DNA from: SFWF01 sp045537915
Lineage (GTDB): Bacteria > Bacillota > Clostridia > Oscillospirales > Acutalibacteraceae
Assembly: GCA_045537915.1 (NCBI GenBank)
Contig: JAZSQK010000063.1
Coordinates: 1 to 64,000 of the forward strand
DNA: 64,000 nt
Direction: 5' to 3'
Under the pieces are notes generated by a model. That model saw only the letters and a list, made by a program, of their open reading frames with translations. It was not told the origin of the DNA and searched no databases. Below, piece by piece: positions 34,447 to 43,047 of this stretch. A program made the translations under genes and the position numbers. Positions within the stretch are counted from its first letter, which is position 1. Each line of letters starts with the position of its first letter.

Positions 34447-35490
34447 TTATTCTCCTTTTACTATTTTTCCGCCGCCAAGCAGGTATTCTCCGTCATACAA
34501 AACCGCCGACTGTCCTGGGGAGGCTGCCCTCTGGGGCGTATCAAATTCAAGCACCGCTTCCTTTTCTCCTGTTTTGAAAACCTTACAGGCGGAATCCTTT
34601 GCGCTGTAACGAAGCTTTGCCGTACAAGCAAAATCACTCTTTTTATCAAACGCCTGTATATTGACATTATTTATATACACACGCTTTTTGAAAAGGTGTT
34701 CCTCATCCGAGAGGACTACCCTGTTTGTAATATGGTCCTTTGATATTACAAACTGCGGTCTTCCGAGGGCAATGCCAAGGCCTTTGCGCTGACCTATCGT
34801 ATAGCACTGGTGTCCCATATGCTCCCCGAGTATATTGCCGTTTATATCTACATATTCTCCTCTTTCAAAGGGCTGCCCTGAAAACCTCTGTAAAAATGCT
34901 GCGTAGTTTCCGTCGGGAACAAAACAGATGTCCTGACTCTCCTTTGCGGTTTTACAGGAAAAATCCATTTTTTCTGCTATAAGCCGTGCCTCGTCCTTTG
35001 TTATATCTCCCAGCGGCATAAGGATATGCTTTATCTGCTCTGCGGTAAGCTGCCACAAAACATAGGTCTGGTCTTTTTTCTCATCCTCGGCACGACAGAT
35101 AATTCTTCTGCCGTTTACATTTTTGATTTTCGAATAGTGGCCTGTTGCTATATAGTCACAACCAAGCAAAAGGGCTTCCTTGAGCAGAGCGCCGAATTTT
35201 ATATATTTATTGCACTCGACGCAAGGGTTAGGTGTGAGCCCTCGGTCATAGTCCTCAAAAAATCGGTTTATTACCTCATTTTTAAATAGTTCTCTCTTAT
35301 CGAACACCTTGTGTTCAATTTTTATTTTTTTGCAGACCTCGGCCGCCGAGTCAACCTCTGAAGATTGCTTTTTATTATCTTCGTAAAGCCTAAGGGTGCC
35401 GCCTATAACCTCGTATCCTTGATTTTTAAGTATTACTGCTGCAGCCGACGAATCCACGCCGCCCGACATTGCGACCATAACCTTTTCCAC
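34447..35490 (-). CDS. mnmA: tRNA-specific 2-thiouridylase MnmA
   Basis: 347 aa. Start is GTG at 35488-35490 (protein MEKVMVAMSGG), with CAGGTGAG upstream. A longer frame exists but lacks a ribosome site. PP-loop SGGVDSS at 9-15; catalytic Cys in NPCVEC (Cys90/Cys93) and Cys189 in ESQDICF. It makes the 2-thio group at U34 of Lys, Glu and Gln tRNAs with a sulfurtransferase partner. It heads the mnmA-LUD-dacF unit. Confidence 0.95.
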   Translation of the reverse strand: MEKVMVAMSGGVDSSAAAVILKNQGYEVIGGTLRLYEDNKKQSSEVDSAAEVCKKIKIEHKVFDKRELFKNEVINRFFEDYDRGLTPNPCVECNKYIKFGALLKEALLLGCDYIATGHYSKIKNVNGRRIICRAEDEKKDQTYVLWQLTAEQIKHILMPLGDITKDEARLIAEKMDFSCKTAKESQDICFVPDGNYAAFLQRFSGQPFERGEYVDINGNILGEHMGHQCYTIGQRKGLGIALGRPQFVISKDHITNRVVLSDEEHLFKKRVYINNVNIQAFDKKSDFACTAKLRYSAKDSACKVFKTGEKEAVLEFDTPQRAASPGQSAVLYDGEYLLGGGKIVKGE

Positions 35491-35537
35491 GCTCTCACCT
35501 GCCCGTTTCTTTTTAATCATTATACTATTAACCGTAT

Positions 35538-35571
35538 AAAAAAACAAGGTCTGTCAAAAAGACAGACCTTG
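35538..35571 (-). terminator. Terminator of the pyrR-uracil permease unit
   Basis: Perfect stem CAAGGTCTGTC (35545-35555) with GACAGACCTTG (35561-35571), loop of 5; on the minus strand seven T follow. Confidence 0.9.
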
Positions 35572-35584
35572 AGGCGTATAAAAA

Positions 35585-36976
35585 TTATTCTTTGTTTCCA
35601 CCAGTGATTTCGAAATTAACTCCTGTATCCTTAGGCTCATCTTCAGTAAAGACATAGTCTTTTCCAGGGAGGATAGCGTTAAGAACGATACCTGCGATAG
35701 AAGCAACTGCAAGGGCAGAAAGAGCGATGGTAACATTACCGATAGTGAAGGTAGCGGCAGAACCGAGACCAAGTGCGCAAACAAGAATGATTGCGGCAAC
35801 GATAAGGTTACGGCTCTTTGTAAAGTCAACCTTGGACTCAACAACATTTCTTACACCGATTGCAGAGATCATACCATAAAGAACGAAGGAGATTCCGCCG
35901 ATAACAGCCGTGGGGATGGAACTAACGAGAGCAGCAAACTTGGGGCTGAAGGAGAAAACAACTGCGATAACTGCAGCAATTCTTATAACCTTCGGATCAT
36001 AAACCTTCGAAAGTGCGAGAACTCCGGTGTTTTCGCCGTAGGTTGTATTTGCAGGAGCACCAAGGAGAGAAGCAACTGTGGTTGCAAGACCGTCTCCCAT
36101 AAGGCTTCTGTGAAGTCCGGGTTCCTTAATAAAGTTCTTACCAACGGTAGCACCGATAGCAGAAATGTCACCAATGTGCTCCATCATTGTAGCAAGAGCG
36201 ATAGGCATAATTCCTATGATGGCGCCGATAATGTCGCCTGTACGGCTCCAATCAACTCCGAGAATAGTAGCTTCGGGGCGAATGGGAAGTCCGATCCATG
36301 CGGCACTTGCAACACCTGAGAAATCAACTGCCCAGCCTTCAACTCCGCAAATGTTTCCTACAACGATAGCAACAAGGTAAGAACCAACAACGCCGAGAAG
36401 AATAGGAATTATCTTTAACATTCCCTTGCCCCAGATATTGAAAATAACAACTATTGCAAGAGCGATAATAGCAAGAGGCCAGTTAGCAGCGCAGTTATTA
36501 ACTGCAGAGCCAGAGAGTCCAAGGCCGATTGCGATAATGATAGGGCCTGTAACAACGGGCGGGAAGAAGCGCATTACCTTTGTTATGCCGACAAGCTTGA
36601 TAACAAGGGCTAAAACAAGATAAACAAGACCCGCACAAGCAACGCCTAGACAAGCATAAGGTAGCATTTCCTTATTGGGTACGGTTCCGTCCTCAAGCAT
36701 CGGAGCTACTGCAGCATATCCTCCGAGGAAAGCAAAGGAAGAACCAAGAAAAGCAGGAACCTTAAACTTGGTTAATACATGGAAAATTAAAGTTCCAAGA
36801 CCTGCCATAAGCAATGTCGTAGCAACATCCAGACCTGTTAAAAGCGGAACTAATACTGTTGCACCAAACATTGCAAACATGTGCTGGAATCCCAAAACCA
36901 ACATTCTTGGAACGCCGAGTTTTCGAGCATCATAAATGCCTTCGTCGCCAATGACGACTTTTTCTTTTTTGCTCAT
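35585..36976 (-). CDS. NCS2-family uracil permease
   Basis: 463 aa. ATG at 36974-36976 (MSKKEKVV) with GGGGGAT upstream; a TTG 15 bases earlier overlaps that site. About 12-14 hydrophobic segments. The segments FQHMFAMFGATVLVPLLTGLD and TTYGENTGVLALSKV are typical of the uracil branch, as in UraA/PyrP. The partner gene is pyrR, 69 bases upstream, so it imports uracil or a related base under pyrimidine control. Confidence 0.93.
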   Translation of the reverse strand: MSKKEKVVIGDEGIYDARKLGVPRMLVLGFQHMFAMFGATVLVPLLTGLDVATTLLMAGLGTLIFHVLTKFKVPAFLGSSFAFLGGYAAVAPMLEDGTVPNKEMLPYACLGVACAGLVYLVLALVIKLVGITKVMRFFPPVVTGPIIIAIGLGLSGSAVNNCAANWPLAIIALAIVVIFNIWGKGMLKIIPILLGVVGSYLVAIVVGNICGVEGWAVDFSGVASAAWIGLPIRPEATILGVDWSRTGDIIGAIIGIMPIALATMMEHIGDISAIGATVGKNFIKEPGLHRSLMGDGLATTVASLLGAPANTTYGENTGVLALSKVYDPKVIRIAAVIAVVFSFSPKFAALVSSIPTAVIGGISFVLYGMISAIGVRNVVESKVDFTKSRNLIVAAIILVCALGLGSAATFTIGNVTIALSALAVASIAGIVLNAILPGKDYVFTEDEPKDTGVNFEITGGNKE

Positions 36977-37045
36977 TTTTAAATCCCCCAAAATTTTTAT
37001 TATTTACCGACGCCTTACACATATTATATATAAGACGCCGAAAAA

Positions 37046-37582
37046 TTACATCTCAAAGAGGCCGACCTTTATTGTTTTTAAATTTGCATCTGCCTCAACA
37101 ATTATCTTTTCATTTCTCGCAGTCGGAATGTTTTTCCCGACATAGTCCCCTCTTATCGGCAACTCACGGTGGCCTCGGTCGATAAGGACTGCAAGTTGAA
37201 TACATGCAGGTCTGCCGAAAGAAATAAGAGCCTCCATAGCCGCACGGGCCGTTCTGCCTGTGTAAAGCACATCATCGACCATAATCACCTTTTTATCGGT
37301 AACATCAAAGGGTATATCCGAGGTGTTTATCTCAGGGATCGGAATATCGCTTCGATCATCTCTGTGGGAAACGGTATCAACCACACCGACAGGAACCCTT
37401 ACCCCCTCAATATTATAGAGGCTTTCTGCCAACAAATTAGCAACAGGCACCCCGCCTCTTTTTATTCCGACAAGGCAAATATCCTGGCTACCCTTGTTTC
37501 GCTCAAGTATTTCATGGGCAATTCTCTTTAGCGCCCTTGCAGCCGCCTCGCTGTTCATTATTTCCGCCTTAAGTCTACTCAA
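37046..37582 (-). CDS. pyrR: PyrR bifunctional regulator/uracil phosphoribosyltransferase
   Basis: 178 aa. TTG at 37580-37582 is chosen: AGGAGAGG precedes it, and the length and N-terminus then match B. subtilis PyrR. ATG at 37556-37558 is an alternative. The PRPP loop VDDVLYTGRT and LAVLIDRGHRELPIRGDYVGKNIPT are diagnostic. PyrR binds leader RNAs to attenuate pyrimidine genes and converts uracil to UMP. It precedes the uracil permease gene; a terminator in its own leader fits attenuation. Confidence 0.95.
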   Translation of the reverse strand: MSRLKAEIMNSEAAARALKRIAHEILERNKGSQDICLVGIKRGGVPVANLLAESLYNIEGVRVPVGVVDTVSHRDDRSDIPIPEINTSDIPFDVTDKKVIMVDDVLYTGRTARAAMEALISFGRPACIQLAVLIDRGHRELPIRGDYVGKNIPTARNEKIIVEADANLKTIKVGLFEM

Positions 37583-37598
37583 AAGACCTCTCCTTTTG

Positions 37599-37624
37599 CA
37601 AAAAAGCCCCGCAAATGCTGCAGG
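37599..37624 (-). terminator. Terminator in the pyrR leader (candidate attenuator)
   Basis: In the minus-strand transcript CCTGCA pairs with TGCGGG around a GCATT loop and runs into six T, about 17 bases before the pyrR start. No gene on this strand lies between it and the promoter at 37723-37751, so it must act within the leader. I did not find a clear PyrR-binding loop, so the effector is inferred. Confidence 0.6.
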
Positions 37625-37722
37625 ACCGAAAGGCAATCATAATAGAAGGGGTAAGGGGAATATATATGTATATACCTTAAATCTTGCGGCATCTCGTACC
37701 ATATTAAAGATTTACCTCGAAC

Positions 37723-37751
37723 ATAATATCATATTATATTGTGTTTGTAAA
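37723..37751 (-). promoter_or_regulatory. SigA promoter of pyrR
   Basis: On the minus strand: TTTACA (37746-37751), 17-bp spacer, TATTAT (37723-37728). It gives a leader of about 130 nt, which also contains AAATCTT...AAGATTT (about 37667-37701) as a possible antiterminator stem. Confidence 0.6.
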
Positions 37752-37817
37752 GAAAGTTTTGCATTTTTTACCCCAAGATATGCCATTTTTTGAGTTTTTT
37801 TCGCATTAGTGTTAATT

Positions 37818-37870
37818 TCAGAGGGCGTTTTTTGTAGGTTTGCACAAAAAAATCCTTAAAAAACCGCCCC
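37818..37870. other. Long imperfect hairpin in the pyrR/3D-gene gap
   Basis: GGGCGTTTTTT and AAAAAACCGCCC pair with one bulged base, enclosing AGG...CCT and an A-rich loop. It is the main structure in the 37637-38047 gap apart from the promoters. Nothing indicates a coding gene. It could be an upstream terminator or a small RNA stem. Confidence 0.4.
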
Positions 37871-37953
37871 AAATAAAGTTACAAACCTGTAACTTTTGTT
37901 ATCTTTTTGTAATTCTTTGTGCAATTTACACAATTTTTGCTTTTCCTATTCGT

Positions 37954-37982
37954 TTGACATTGTTAAACTGTGCGGATATAAT
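37954..37982 (+). promoter_or_regulatory. Consensus SigA promoter of the 3D-domain gene
   Basis: TTGACA (37954-37959), 17-bp spacer, TATAAT (37977-37982), giving a 5' leader of about 60 nt with a small AAACCA/TGGTTT hairpin before the AAAGGAG ribosome site. Confidence 0.82.
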
Positions 37983-38047
37983 ACTCGAGGACTGAGAAAT
38001 CGCACTTAGAAAAACCATTTATTTGGTTTCGTAAAAGGAGTTTTTGA

Positions 38048-39130
38048 ATGTTACAAAAAATAAAGTCGTTTACAAAGGGTCTTCTCGAAAAGTTACCCGA
38101 GAATTTAAAGCTCAGATTAAAGCCCTTTGCAGCACTTGTTCTTGCTTTTTCAATTTTTATGGCTGTTGTTCTTCTTTCAACCAACACGGTCAGGGTTACC
38201 GACGGCACCAACACCTATGTTGTTTCTACCCTTTTCGGCACCCTTCAGACCGCAATGAAAAAGATCAATTTTGAATCAGAATATAAAATTATAGAGACCA
38301 CTAAGAAGCTTTTCGGTACCGATGTGACCATTTCCTATCTTTTCCCCATTACCGTAACGGTTGGAGATAAGACCGAAACCTACAAGGTTTCTCCCGACAC
38401 TCTTGGTAACATACTGAGCGGTCTTGGAATCAGCCTGGATGAAAATGATATTGTAAGCCCTTCGCTTGATTCATTTATTTCTTCTGAAACCTATGTTGAT
38501 ATTGTTAGGGTTGAATTCAAGACAGAAACCTACTCGGAGGATATCCCCTTCGGTACAACCGTTGAATATTCAAACAAATACGATACCACAACAAACAAGG
38601 TTGTATCAAACGGAGAGGTAGGCTCTAAAATCGTTACCTGCTCGGTTAAATATGTAAACGGTGTAGCAACCGAAAAGACGGTTGTAAGTGAAGAGGTCGT
38701 TAAGGAGGCGGTCGACAAGAAGACTGTCATCGGCACCAGAGCGCCTCAGTATCTTTCTGCAAGTTCTGTAAAAACTATTTCTACCCTTTCGGCACCTTCA
38801 AGTCTTAAGCTTGATAAAAACGGTGTTCCTGTAAATTATTCTTCTGTAAAGACACTTACAGCGACCGCATATACCCATACCGGAAATAACTGTTCAACCG
38901 GCGTTAAGCCTCAGCCGGGTTATATAGCGGTGGACCCCAAAGAAATTCCCTACGGAACTAAAATGTATATAGTTTCCGCTGACGGAAAATACGTTTACGG
39001 TTATGCTATCGCCGCTGATACAGGCGGATTTATTTACGGCAACCGTGTAGATGTCGACCTTTTCTTTGACACAGAGGCACAGTGTGTTAAGTTCGGTATC
39101 AGAGATGTTAAGGTCTACTTCCTCAACTAA
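38048..39130 (+). CDS. YabE-like cell-wall protein with DUF348, G5 and 3D domains
   Basis: 360 aa. One N-terminal membrane segment (about residues 27-45) acts as signal anchor. DUF348-like repeats follow (VRVTDGTNTYVVSTLFGTLQ; VTVGDKTETYKVSPDTLGNILSGLG), then a G5-like region (about 155-225: VEFKTETYSEDIPFGTT), a linker, and a C-terminal 3D domain (TATAYTHTG...GYIAVDPKEIPYGTKMYI...AADTGGFIYGNRVDVDLFF) with the conserved Asp residues of MltA-like hydrolases. This resembles YabE/Rpf-type muralytic enzymes acting on peptidoglycan outside the cell. Terminator at 39159-39187. Confidence 0.92.
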   Translation: MLQKIKSFTKGLLEKLPENLKLRLKPFAALVLAFSIFMAVVLLSTNTVRVTDGTNTYVVSTLFGTLQTAMKKINFESEYKIIETTKKLFGTDVTISYLFPITVTVGDKTETYKVSPDTLGNILSGLGISLDENDIVSPSLDSFISSETYVDIVRVEFKTETYSEDIPFGTTVEYSNKYDTTTNKVVSNGEVGSKIVTCSVKYVNGVATEKTVVSEEVVKEAVDKKTVIGTRAPQYLSASSVKTISTLSAPSSLKLDKNGVPVNYSSVKTLTATAYTHTGNNCSTGVKPQPGYIAVDPKEIPYGTKMYIVSADGKYVYGYAIAADTGGFIYGNRVDVDLFFDTEAQCVKFGIRDVKVYFLN

Positions 39131-39158
39131 TTGAATAAACAAAAACAAAGCCGCAGAA

Positions 39159-39187
39159 GAGGCGCACTCCTAAGGGAAGTGCGCCTC
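39159..39187 (+). terminator. Hairpin after the 3D-domain gene
   Basis: GAGGCGCACT (39159-39168) pairs perfectly with AGTGCGCCTC (39178-39187). There is no T run, so termination efficiency is uncertain. It borders a small repeat region. Confidence 0.55.
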
Positions 39188-39284
39188 AGTTATATTCGCC
39201 AAAGGCGAGTTATATTGCTTTGCAGTTATATGATTCGCATCGTGATATTGTCCTGCAGACAGTTAAATGAGTATAATATCACGA
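39188..39284. repeat. Modular AGTTATAT/GTGATAT repeat region
   Basis: AGTTATAT(T) occurs at 39188, 39208 and 39224 and GTGATATT at 39242, spaced 20, 16 and 18 bp. The first two copies flank a TCGCC-AAA-GGCGA hairpin (39196-39208). The region closes with an inverted repeat TCGTGATATT (39240-39249) / AATATCACGA (39275-39284). No gene is encoded. It looks like a small structured interspersed element. Confidence 0.55.
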
Positions 39285-39328
39285 ATCTACTATGTAACAC
39301 TTATAACAGATAAGTGTCAATTTTATTA

Positions 39329-39371
39329 TAAAAAAATAGGGAGTCACTTCTTTAAAAAGTGTCTCCCTATT
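39329..39371 (-). terminator. Strong terminator after asp23
   Basis: Long stem with AATAGGGAG (39335-39343) and CTCCCTATT (39363-39371) at its base and CACTT/AAGTG above it; on the minus strand it runs into seven T. Confidence 0.88.
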
Positions 39372-39388
39372 CGGCTTTTAATTTGTTA

Positions 39389-39736
39389 TTATTCTTCTGT
39401 TTCTTCTTCAAGCTTAATGTCAACAATACTTACATTGACCTTTGTAACGGCGTTGCCGGTCATGTTCTGAACCTTTTCCTTAACCGAGGTCTGTACTGCC
39501 TCGGCCACCTGTTTGGCGTTTGCCGTTTTTTGTATGCAAATATAAAGATTTATTATAACAGCGCCGTTTTTAATTTCTGCATAAACAGGTTTTAATACCG
39601 ATTTTCTCGAAATTGCGTTTACAACATCAATCCTTCTGGGCGACATTGCCGCAACTCCGTTTACTTCGAGCGCCGCCATAGCAGACATCTGCTCTATAAC
39701 CTCTATATTGATCGAAAGTCCTCCAATATTAGCCAA
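39389..39736 (-). CDS. Asp23/Gls24 family protein (YqhY-like)
   Basis: 115 aa. TTG at 39734-39736 is taken as start (CGGAGG 9 bases upstream); no in-frame ATG fits. The VEGVAAMSPR-like motif reads VNGVAAMSPRR, followed by NLYICIQ and NVSIVDI strands of the family. YqhY-type proteins sit near fatty-acid or sporulation genes in Firmicutes and are membrane- or envelope-associated; function is not settled. It lies 66 bases after spoIIIAH but has its own promoter. Confidence 0.9.
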   Translation of the reverse strand: MANIGGLSINIEVIEQMSAMAALEVNGVAAMSPRRIDVVNAISRKSVLKPVYAEIKNGAVIINLYICIQKTANAKQVAEAVQTSVKEKVQNMTGNAVTKVNVSIVDIKLEEETEE

Positions 39737-39772
39737 AACTTCATACCTCCGTTTTTTTAACCTTATATGTGT

Positions 39773-39800
39773 ATTATACCACAAATTTCAATTTTCTCAA
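39773..39800 (-). promoter_or_regulatory. SigA promoter of the asp23 gene
   Basis: On the minus strand: TTGAGA (39795-39800), 16-bp spacer, TATAAT (39773-39778). The -35 touches the end of spoIIIAH, so asp23 can be expressed in growing cells. Confidence 0.65.
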
Positions 39801-39802
39801 CA

Positions 39803-40378
39803 CTATTTTAAAGCGTTTTCAATTTCTTTTTCGGTCATCGAAACTATTTTTATCTGAGAAACGGTAAAATCGGTCTGTGAAATAACGGCATCCTGTATCT
39901 GAACGGTCTGTGCAGGAAGCAGTTCTTCGCTTTTTACTATTATATTGATATCCTCATCTCCGATTACAGCAAGTGAAGTGCTGAAGCCCTTTGCCTTAAG
40001 CAGTGTTTCAATAGCCGCCTCCCGTTCGGTTCGTGAGGCGAGTTCTGTCGCACGGTCGAGTGCCGCCTTCTGATTTTCAGCCGAAAGGCCTGTATCCTTC
40101 AGACTTTCTTCTATTATATCACAGGCCTCATCTCTGCTTTTCTGTCTTTGGGACCTCAGCTCATCAAAATAGACCTTTGCTAAATCCTGTTCGGTTTCCT
40201 CCTCGGACACCTCTGCATTTACATAATCTGCCTGGCCCAAATATTTGGAAGAGGTATCTCCCGACGGCTGAACATTATCGTTGGAATACTTCATATTAAG
40301 CCAGATAGCCCCCGCCAGAGCGACCACCATTACCGCCATTGCTATTTGTCCTTTGCCAAAAACCTTACCTTTTTTCAT
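39803..40378 (-). CDS. spoIIIAH: Stage III sporulation protein AH
   Basis: 191 aa. One N-terminal membrane segment (about residues 11-28), then a helical region and a C-terminal YscJ/FliF-like ring-building domain (KAKGFSTSLAVIGDEDINIIVKSEEL). SpoIIIAH lies in the mother-cell membrane and binds forespore SpoIIQ to form the feeding channel. It abuts spoIIIAG (1-base overlap). Confidence 0.95.
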   Translation of the reverse strand: MKKGKVFGKGQIAMAVMVVALAGAIWLNMKYSNDNVQPSGDTSSKYLGQADYVNAEVSEEETEQDLAKVYFDELRSQRQKSRDEACDIIEESLKDTGLSAENQKAALDRATELASRTEREAAIETLLKAKGFSTSLAVIGDEDINIIVKSEELLPAQTVQIQDAVISQTDFTVSQIKIVSMTEKEIENALK

Positions 40379-40917
40379 TACTCTGTTGTCCTCCCTTTAG
40401 CTGCAATATATATTTTCCTGGAAGTTATATCAAGCGCCGCCATAACGGCGTTTTTTATTTTATTGCTCGTTTCTTCGCCCACAGGGTTGCACACTATCGC
40501 AACTCCTCTGACGGCGGGCATTTGTTTTGTAATAAGCAGAGGCTTTTCGTTGCCCTCGGAATCCTTGACGGTTATATATTTCCGCTCGGTTTGTTCGCTG
40601 CTTTCGCTCTCCTGCGATTTAAGGTTATCTTTTTTCTCCTCGGCGTACACATATGTTATCCCCGACTCGAGAGAAACCGTAACCACCGACGAAATATCCC
40701 CCGATATTGCCGCAACTATCTCCCTTACCTGTTGCTCAAGATACTCTGCATATTCCTTCTCGCTGAATTCCTCTTGTACCGAAGCGTTTTGCTGTGTTTC
40801 GGTTTTTTTCGGCATCATGCTCGATACATATATAAGTACTATTCCGACAATTCCGATGATAAAGAGCAGCTGACCGCCCTTTTTACCCTTTATAAAAGTT
40901 AGCAGTTTTTCCTTCAT
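40378..40917 (-). CDS. spoIIIAG: Stage III sporulation protein AG
   Basis: 179 aa. One membrane segment (about residues 17-34), then a ring-building domain with the family strand EEKKDNLKSQ...VRGVAIVCNPVGEETSNKIKNAVMAALDI. SpoIIIAG forms a large ring in the mother-cell part of the channel. Overlaps spoIIIAF by 4 bases. Confidence 0.95.
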   Translation of the reverse strand: MKEKLLTFIKGKKGGQLLFIIGIVGIVLIYVSSMMPKKTETQQNASVQEEFSEKEYAEYLEQQVREIVAAISGDISSVVTVSLESGITYVYAEEKKDNLKSQESESSEQTERKYITVKDSEGNEKPLLITKQMPAVRGVAIVCNPVGEETSNKIKNAVMAALDITSRKIYIAAKGRTTE

Positions 40918-41339
40918 TCGAGTACCACCGTGCTTGTCAATTTGAGTTCCTTTACCGCCGCCACCGCCCTTTCCCCCTCCTTTGCGCCGGTTATGGTTAT
41001 TTTACTAATTACTATGCTGCCGTCCTCTGATTTATTAGCCTTTGCCACTATTTTTTCATATTCTATTTCCTTTTCCTCAAGCAGTCTTGCCGTAATATAT
41101 TCCGCCTGATATTCACTTATAGCAATCTCCCCCACCGATGCCTCGGCAACAATATCCTCACTAGATATATTAAAGCTGAAGTCTGCATTCATAACCGCCG
41201 CTATTATAGAGGTTAGCAATATAAGCGCAAGAATATAATCGGCGCTCTTTTGCAGTTGTTCTCCTGAAAAAAGTCTGAGTCCTCCTGACATAACACAAAC
41301 GGCGCAGAAAATAATGGCTAAATTTCTAATCGATTCCAT
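40914..41339 (-). CDS. spoIIIAF: Stage III sporulation protein AF
   Basis: 141 aa. Two N-terminal membrane segments (about 5-22 and 33-50) and a C-terminal ring-like domain. Its place between spoIIIAE and spoIIIAG and the length fit SpoIIIAF, although sequence similarity in this family is low. Confidence 0.9.
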   Translation of the reverse strand: MESIRNLAIIFCAVCVMSGGLRLFSGEQLQKSADYILALILLTSIIAAVMNADFSFNISSEDIVAEASVGEIAISEYQAEYITARLLEEKEIEYEKIVAKANKSEDGSIVISKITITGAKEGERAVAAVKELKLTSTVVLE

Positions 41340-41343
41340 AAGC

Positions 41344-42450
41344 TCAACAATTAGTCACTACGGCAAGAGAAATTATAAAGAGGGATGCCGTAAAGAGTAT
41401 TATTCCTACAAGGGTTGCAACCACGCAGTCGGCGCATTTTAAAATATTAACCCCCTCCTTAACGCCGAAAAGCTCACCTACCGCCGTCGCAAGATACAAA
41501 GAAAGTCGCCAGAGCAGTAGCTCAAGCACAAGAGGAAGGGCAGATATCCCCAGAGCCGCAACCCCATACATTCCGACCGAGGACCTTAATAGTTTCAGAG
41601 AAGATGTAAGGGTTGTCATAGACTCCGAAAGCGCCCCTCCTGTAACCGGTATTATCGAGCTCAAAACAAACTTTATCGTCCTGAGTCCTGCACTGTCGGC
41701 ATCGGCATTTACGGCAGTTTGTATAGAAAGAAGACCGAGAAAAACGGTCAAAGAGAGGGATAAAAGCCAGGTCGCCGCCTTTTTTATTGTTTCGCCCAAG
41801 GCGACAGCTCCGCCCGGCATAGTGCTGCTCACAAGCCCCATTCCGAGATAGCAGGACATCAACGGCATTATCACAAAGGAGGCAACAAGGTTTACCCCCT
41901 GCGCCGCAAAGAGCAAAAGAAAGCTCATTCCGCTTGCAACCGTTCCCTGACCGCCGACCGTCAGAATCCCTGCGTAGATTGGTATAAATGAGGTCATAAA
42001 GGTTGCGCTTCCCTTTACGGCTGAAATTGTCGATGAAATAAGCGAAAAAAGAGGAAGCAGTACCCCTGCGGCAGTAATAAGCATAAAGACATATGACAAG
42101 GTTGTTCGGTAGGGTGCAAGTCTCTCAGAGAGGCCGACTGCGGCGAATACAACCGTTATTCCGACCATCTGTGCCGCCGCTCTGAAGGGCTCCCTTCCGC
42201 CCTCTCTCAAAAAGCTCCATATCTGTGAAAAGATGTTCTCGGCAGTTATTTTATTTACCCAGTTGGGCTCCTCGGGATCAATTTCAAAGGAAGAAAAAAA
42301 CTCCTTTGCGCTATCACTAAGCAACCCTTCAAGCTGCTCGGCTCCGCTCACTTTATACTGCTCCTTATAGGTGTCCTCCTCAGCCAAAACAGGAAGGGAA
42401 AATACCATTAAGAATAATAAAATAAATACAAATCTCTTAATCTTTTTCAT
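41344..42450 (-). CDS. spoIIIAE: Stage III sporulation protein AE
   Basis: 368 aa. Signal-like N-terminus followed by seven or more membrane segments; the family pattern YKVSGAEQLEGLLSDSAKEFFSSF near the start, and GGAVALGETIKKAATWLLSLSL. It is the polytopic membrane subunit of the channel. Overlaps spoIIIAD by 4 bases. Confidence 0.95.
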   Translation of the reverse strand: MKKIKRFVFILLFLMVFSLPVLAEEDTYKEQYKVSGAEQLEGLLSDSAKEFFSSFEIDPEEPNWVNKITAENIFSQIWSFLREGGREPFRAAAQMVGITVVFAAVGLSERLAPYRTTLSYVFMLITAAGVLLPLFSLISSTISAVKGSATFMTSFIPIYAGILTVGGQGTVASGMSFLLLFAAQGVNLVASFVIMPLMSCYLGMGLVSSTMPGGAVALGETIKKAATWLLSLSLTVFLGLLSIQTAVNADADSAGLRTIKFVLSSIIPVTGGALSESMTTLTSSLKLLRSSVGMYGVAALGISALPLVLELLLWRLSLYLATAVGELFGVKEGVNILKCADCVVATLVGIILFTASLFIISLAVVTNC

Positions 42451-42836
42451 CTGTTTATAAATGAATATGCCGCCGACAAAAGCTCAGACAGTATCGGCAC
42501 CGATATTACAAAAATAGCGCATTTCCCCGCCGTCAGCGCAAAGCCTGCGAGGGCTGTTTGTCCAAAATCACGGCATATATCCGCAACAAATCCTGTCAAA
42601 AGGCAGATGCCAAGCGTCTTGAAGGCGACCGAAAAATAACCTGTTTTTATACCTGCCTCAAGAATTAACTGGCGAAGATTGAACATAGGCTCAAGAACAG
42701 AGGAAATCGAGCCGAGAAAGACTATTGTCCCTGCAATTATTGAAACTGCCAGTGCATATTCGCTTTTATACTGTCCAAGTATTACTGCCAGAATAGCGGC
42801 AATTATAAGAATTCCGAAAACTGTTATAAGGCTCAT
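42447..42836 (-). CDS. spoIIIAD: Stage III sporulation protein AD
   Basis: 129 aa with four hydrophobic segments. The KTGYFSVAFKTLGICLLTGFVADICRD region is characteristic. Small membrane subunit similar in layout to SpoIIIAC; 3 bases separate it from spoIIIAC. Confidence 0.95.
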   Translation of the reverse strand: MSLITVFGILIIAAILAVILGQYKSEYALAVSIIAGTIVFLGSISSVLEPMFNLRQLILEAGIKTGYFSVAFKTLGICLLTGFVADICRDFGQTALAGFALTAGKCAIFVISVPILSELLSAAYSFINR

Positions 42837-42839
42837 TTT

Positions 42840-43034
42840 CTATAACCCAAAGACCGATTTTACCGTTTCAAAAAGCTCGGCTATCACATTGACTATCATA
42901 AGAAGAACAACAACAAGCCCTGCAAGGCTGGTCATCATCGCCTGTTCCTCTCTGCCCGAGCGGACTAAAAGCTGGTGTAAAACGGTTACTATTATGCCGA
43001 CTGCGGCTACCTTGAATATGAAGTCTACATCCAT
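42840..43034 (-). CDS. spoIIIAC: Stage III sporulation protein AC
   Basis: 64 aa, two membrane segments. FKVAAVGIIVTVLHQLLVRSGREEQ is the conserved start of the family. It lies 13 bases after spoIIIAB. Confidence 0.95.
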   Translation of the reverse strand: MDVDFIFKVAAVGIIVTVLHQLLVRSGREEQAMMTSLAGLVVVLLMIVNVIAELFETVKSVFGL

Positions 43035-43047
43035 TTTTCTGCCTACT

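Noticed and set aside
37582..37600. Possible PyrR-binding loop with GAGAGG near the pyrR start
   Set aside because: It is the ribosome site of pyrR and matches only part of the known loop; the upstream half of the consensus is absent.
39188..39284. CRISPR-like array
   Set aside because: Units are 8-9 bases with short unequal spacing; no cas genes.
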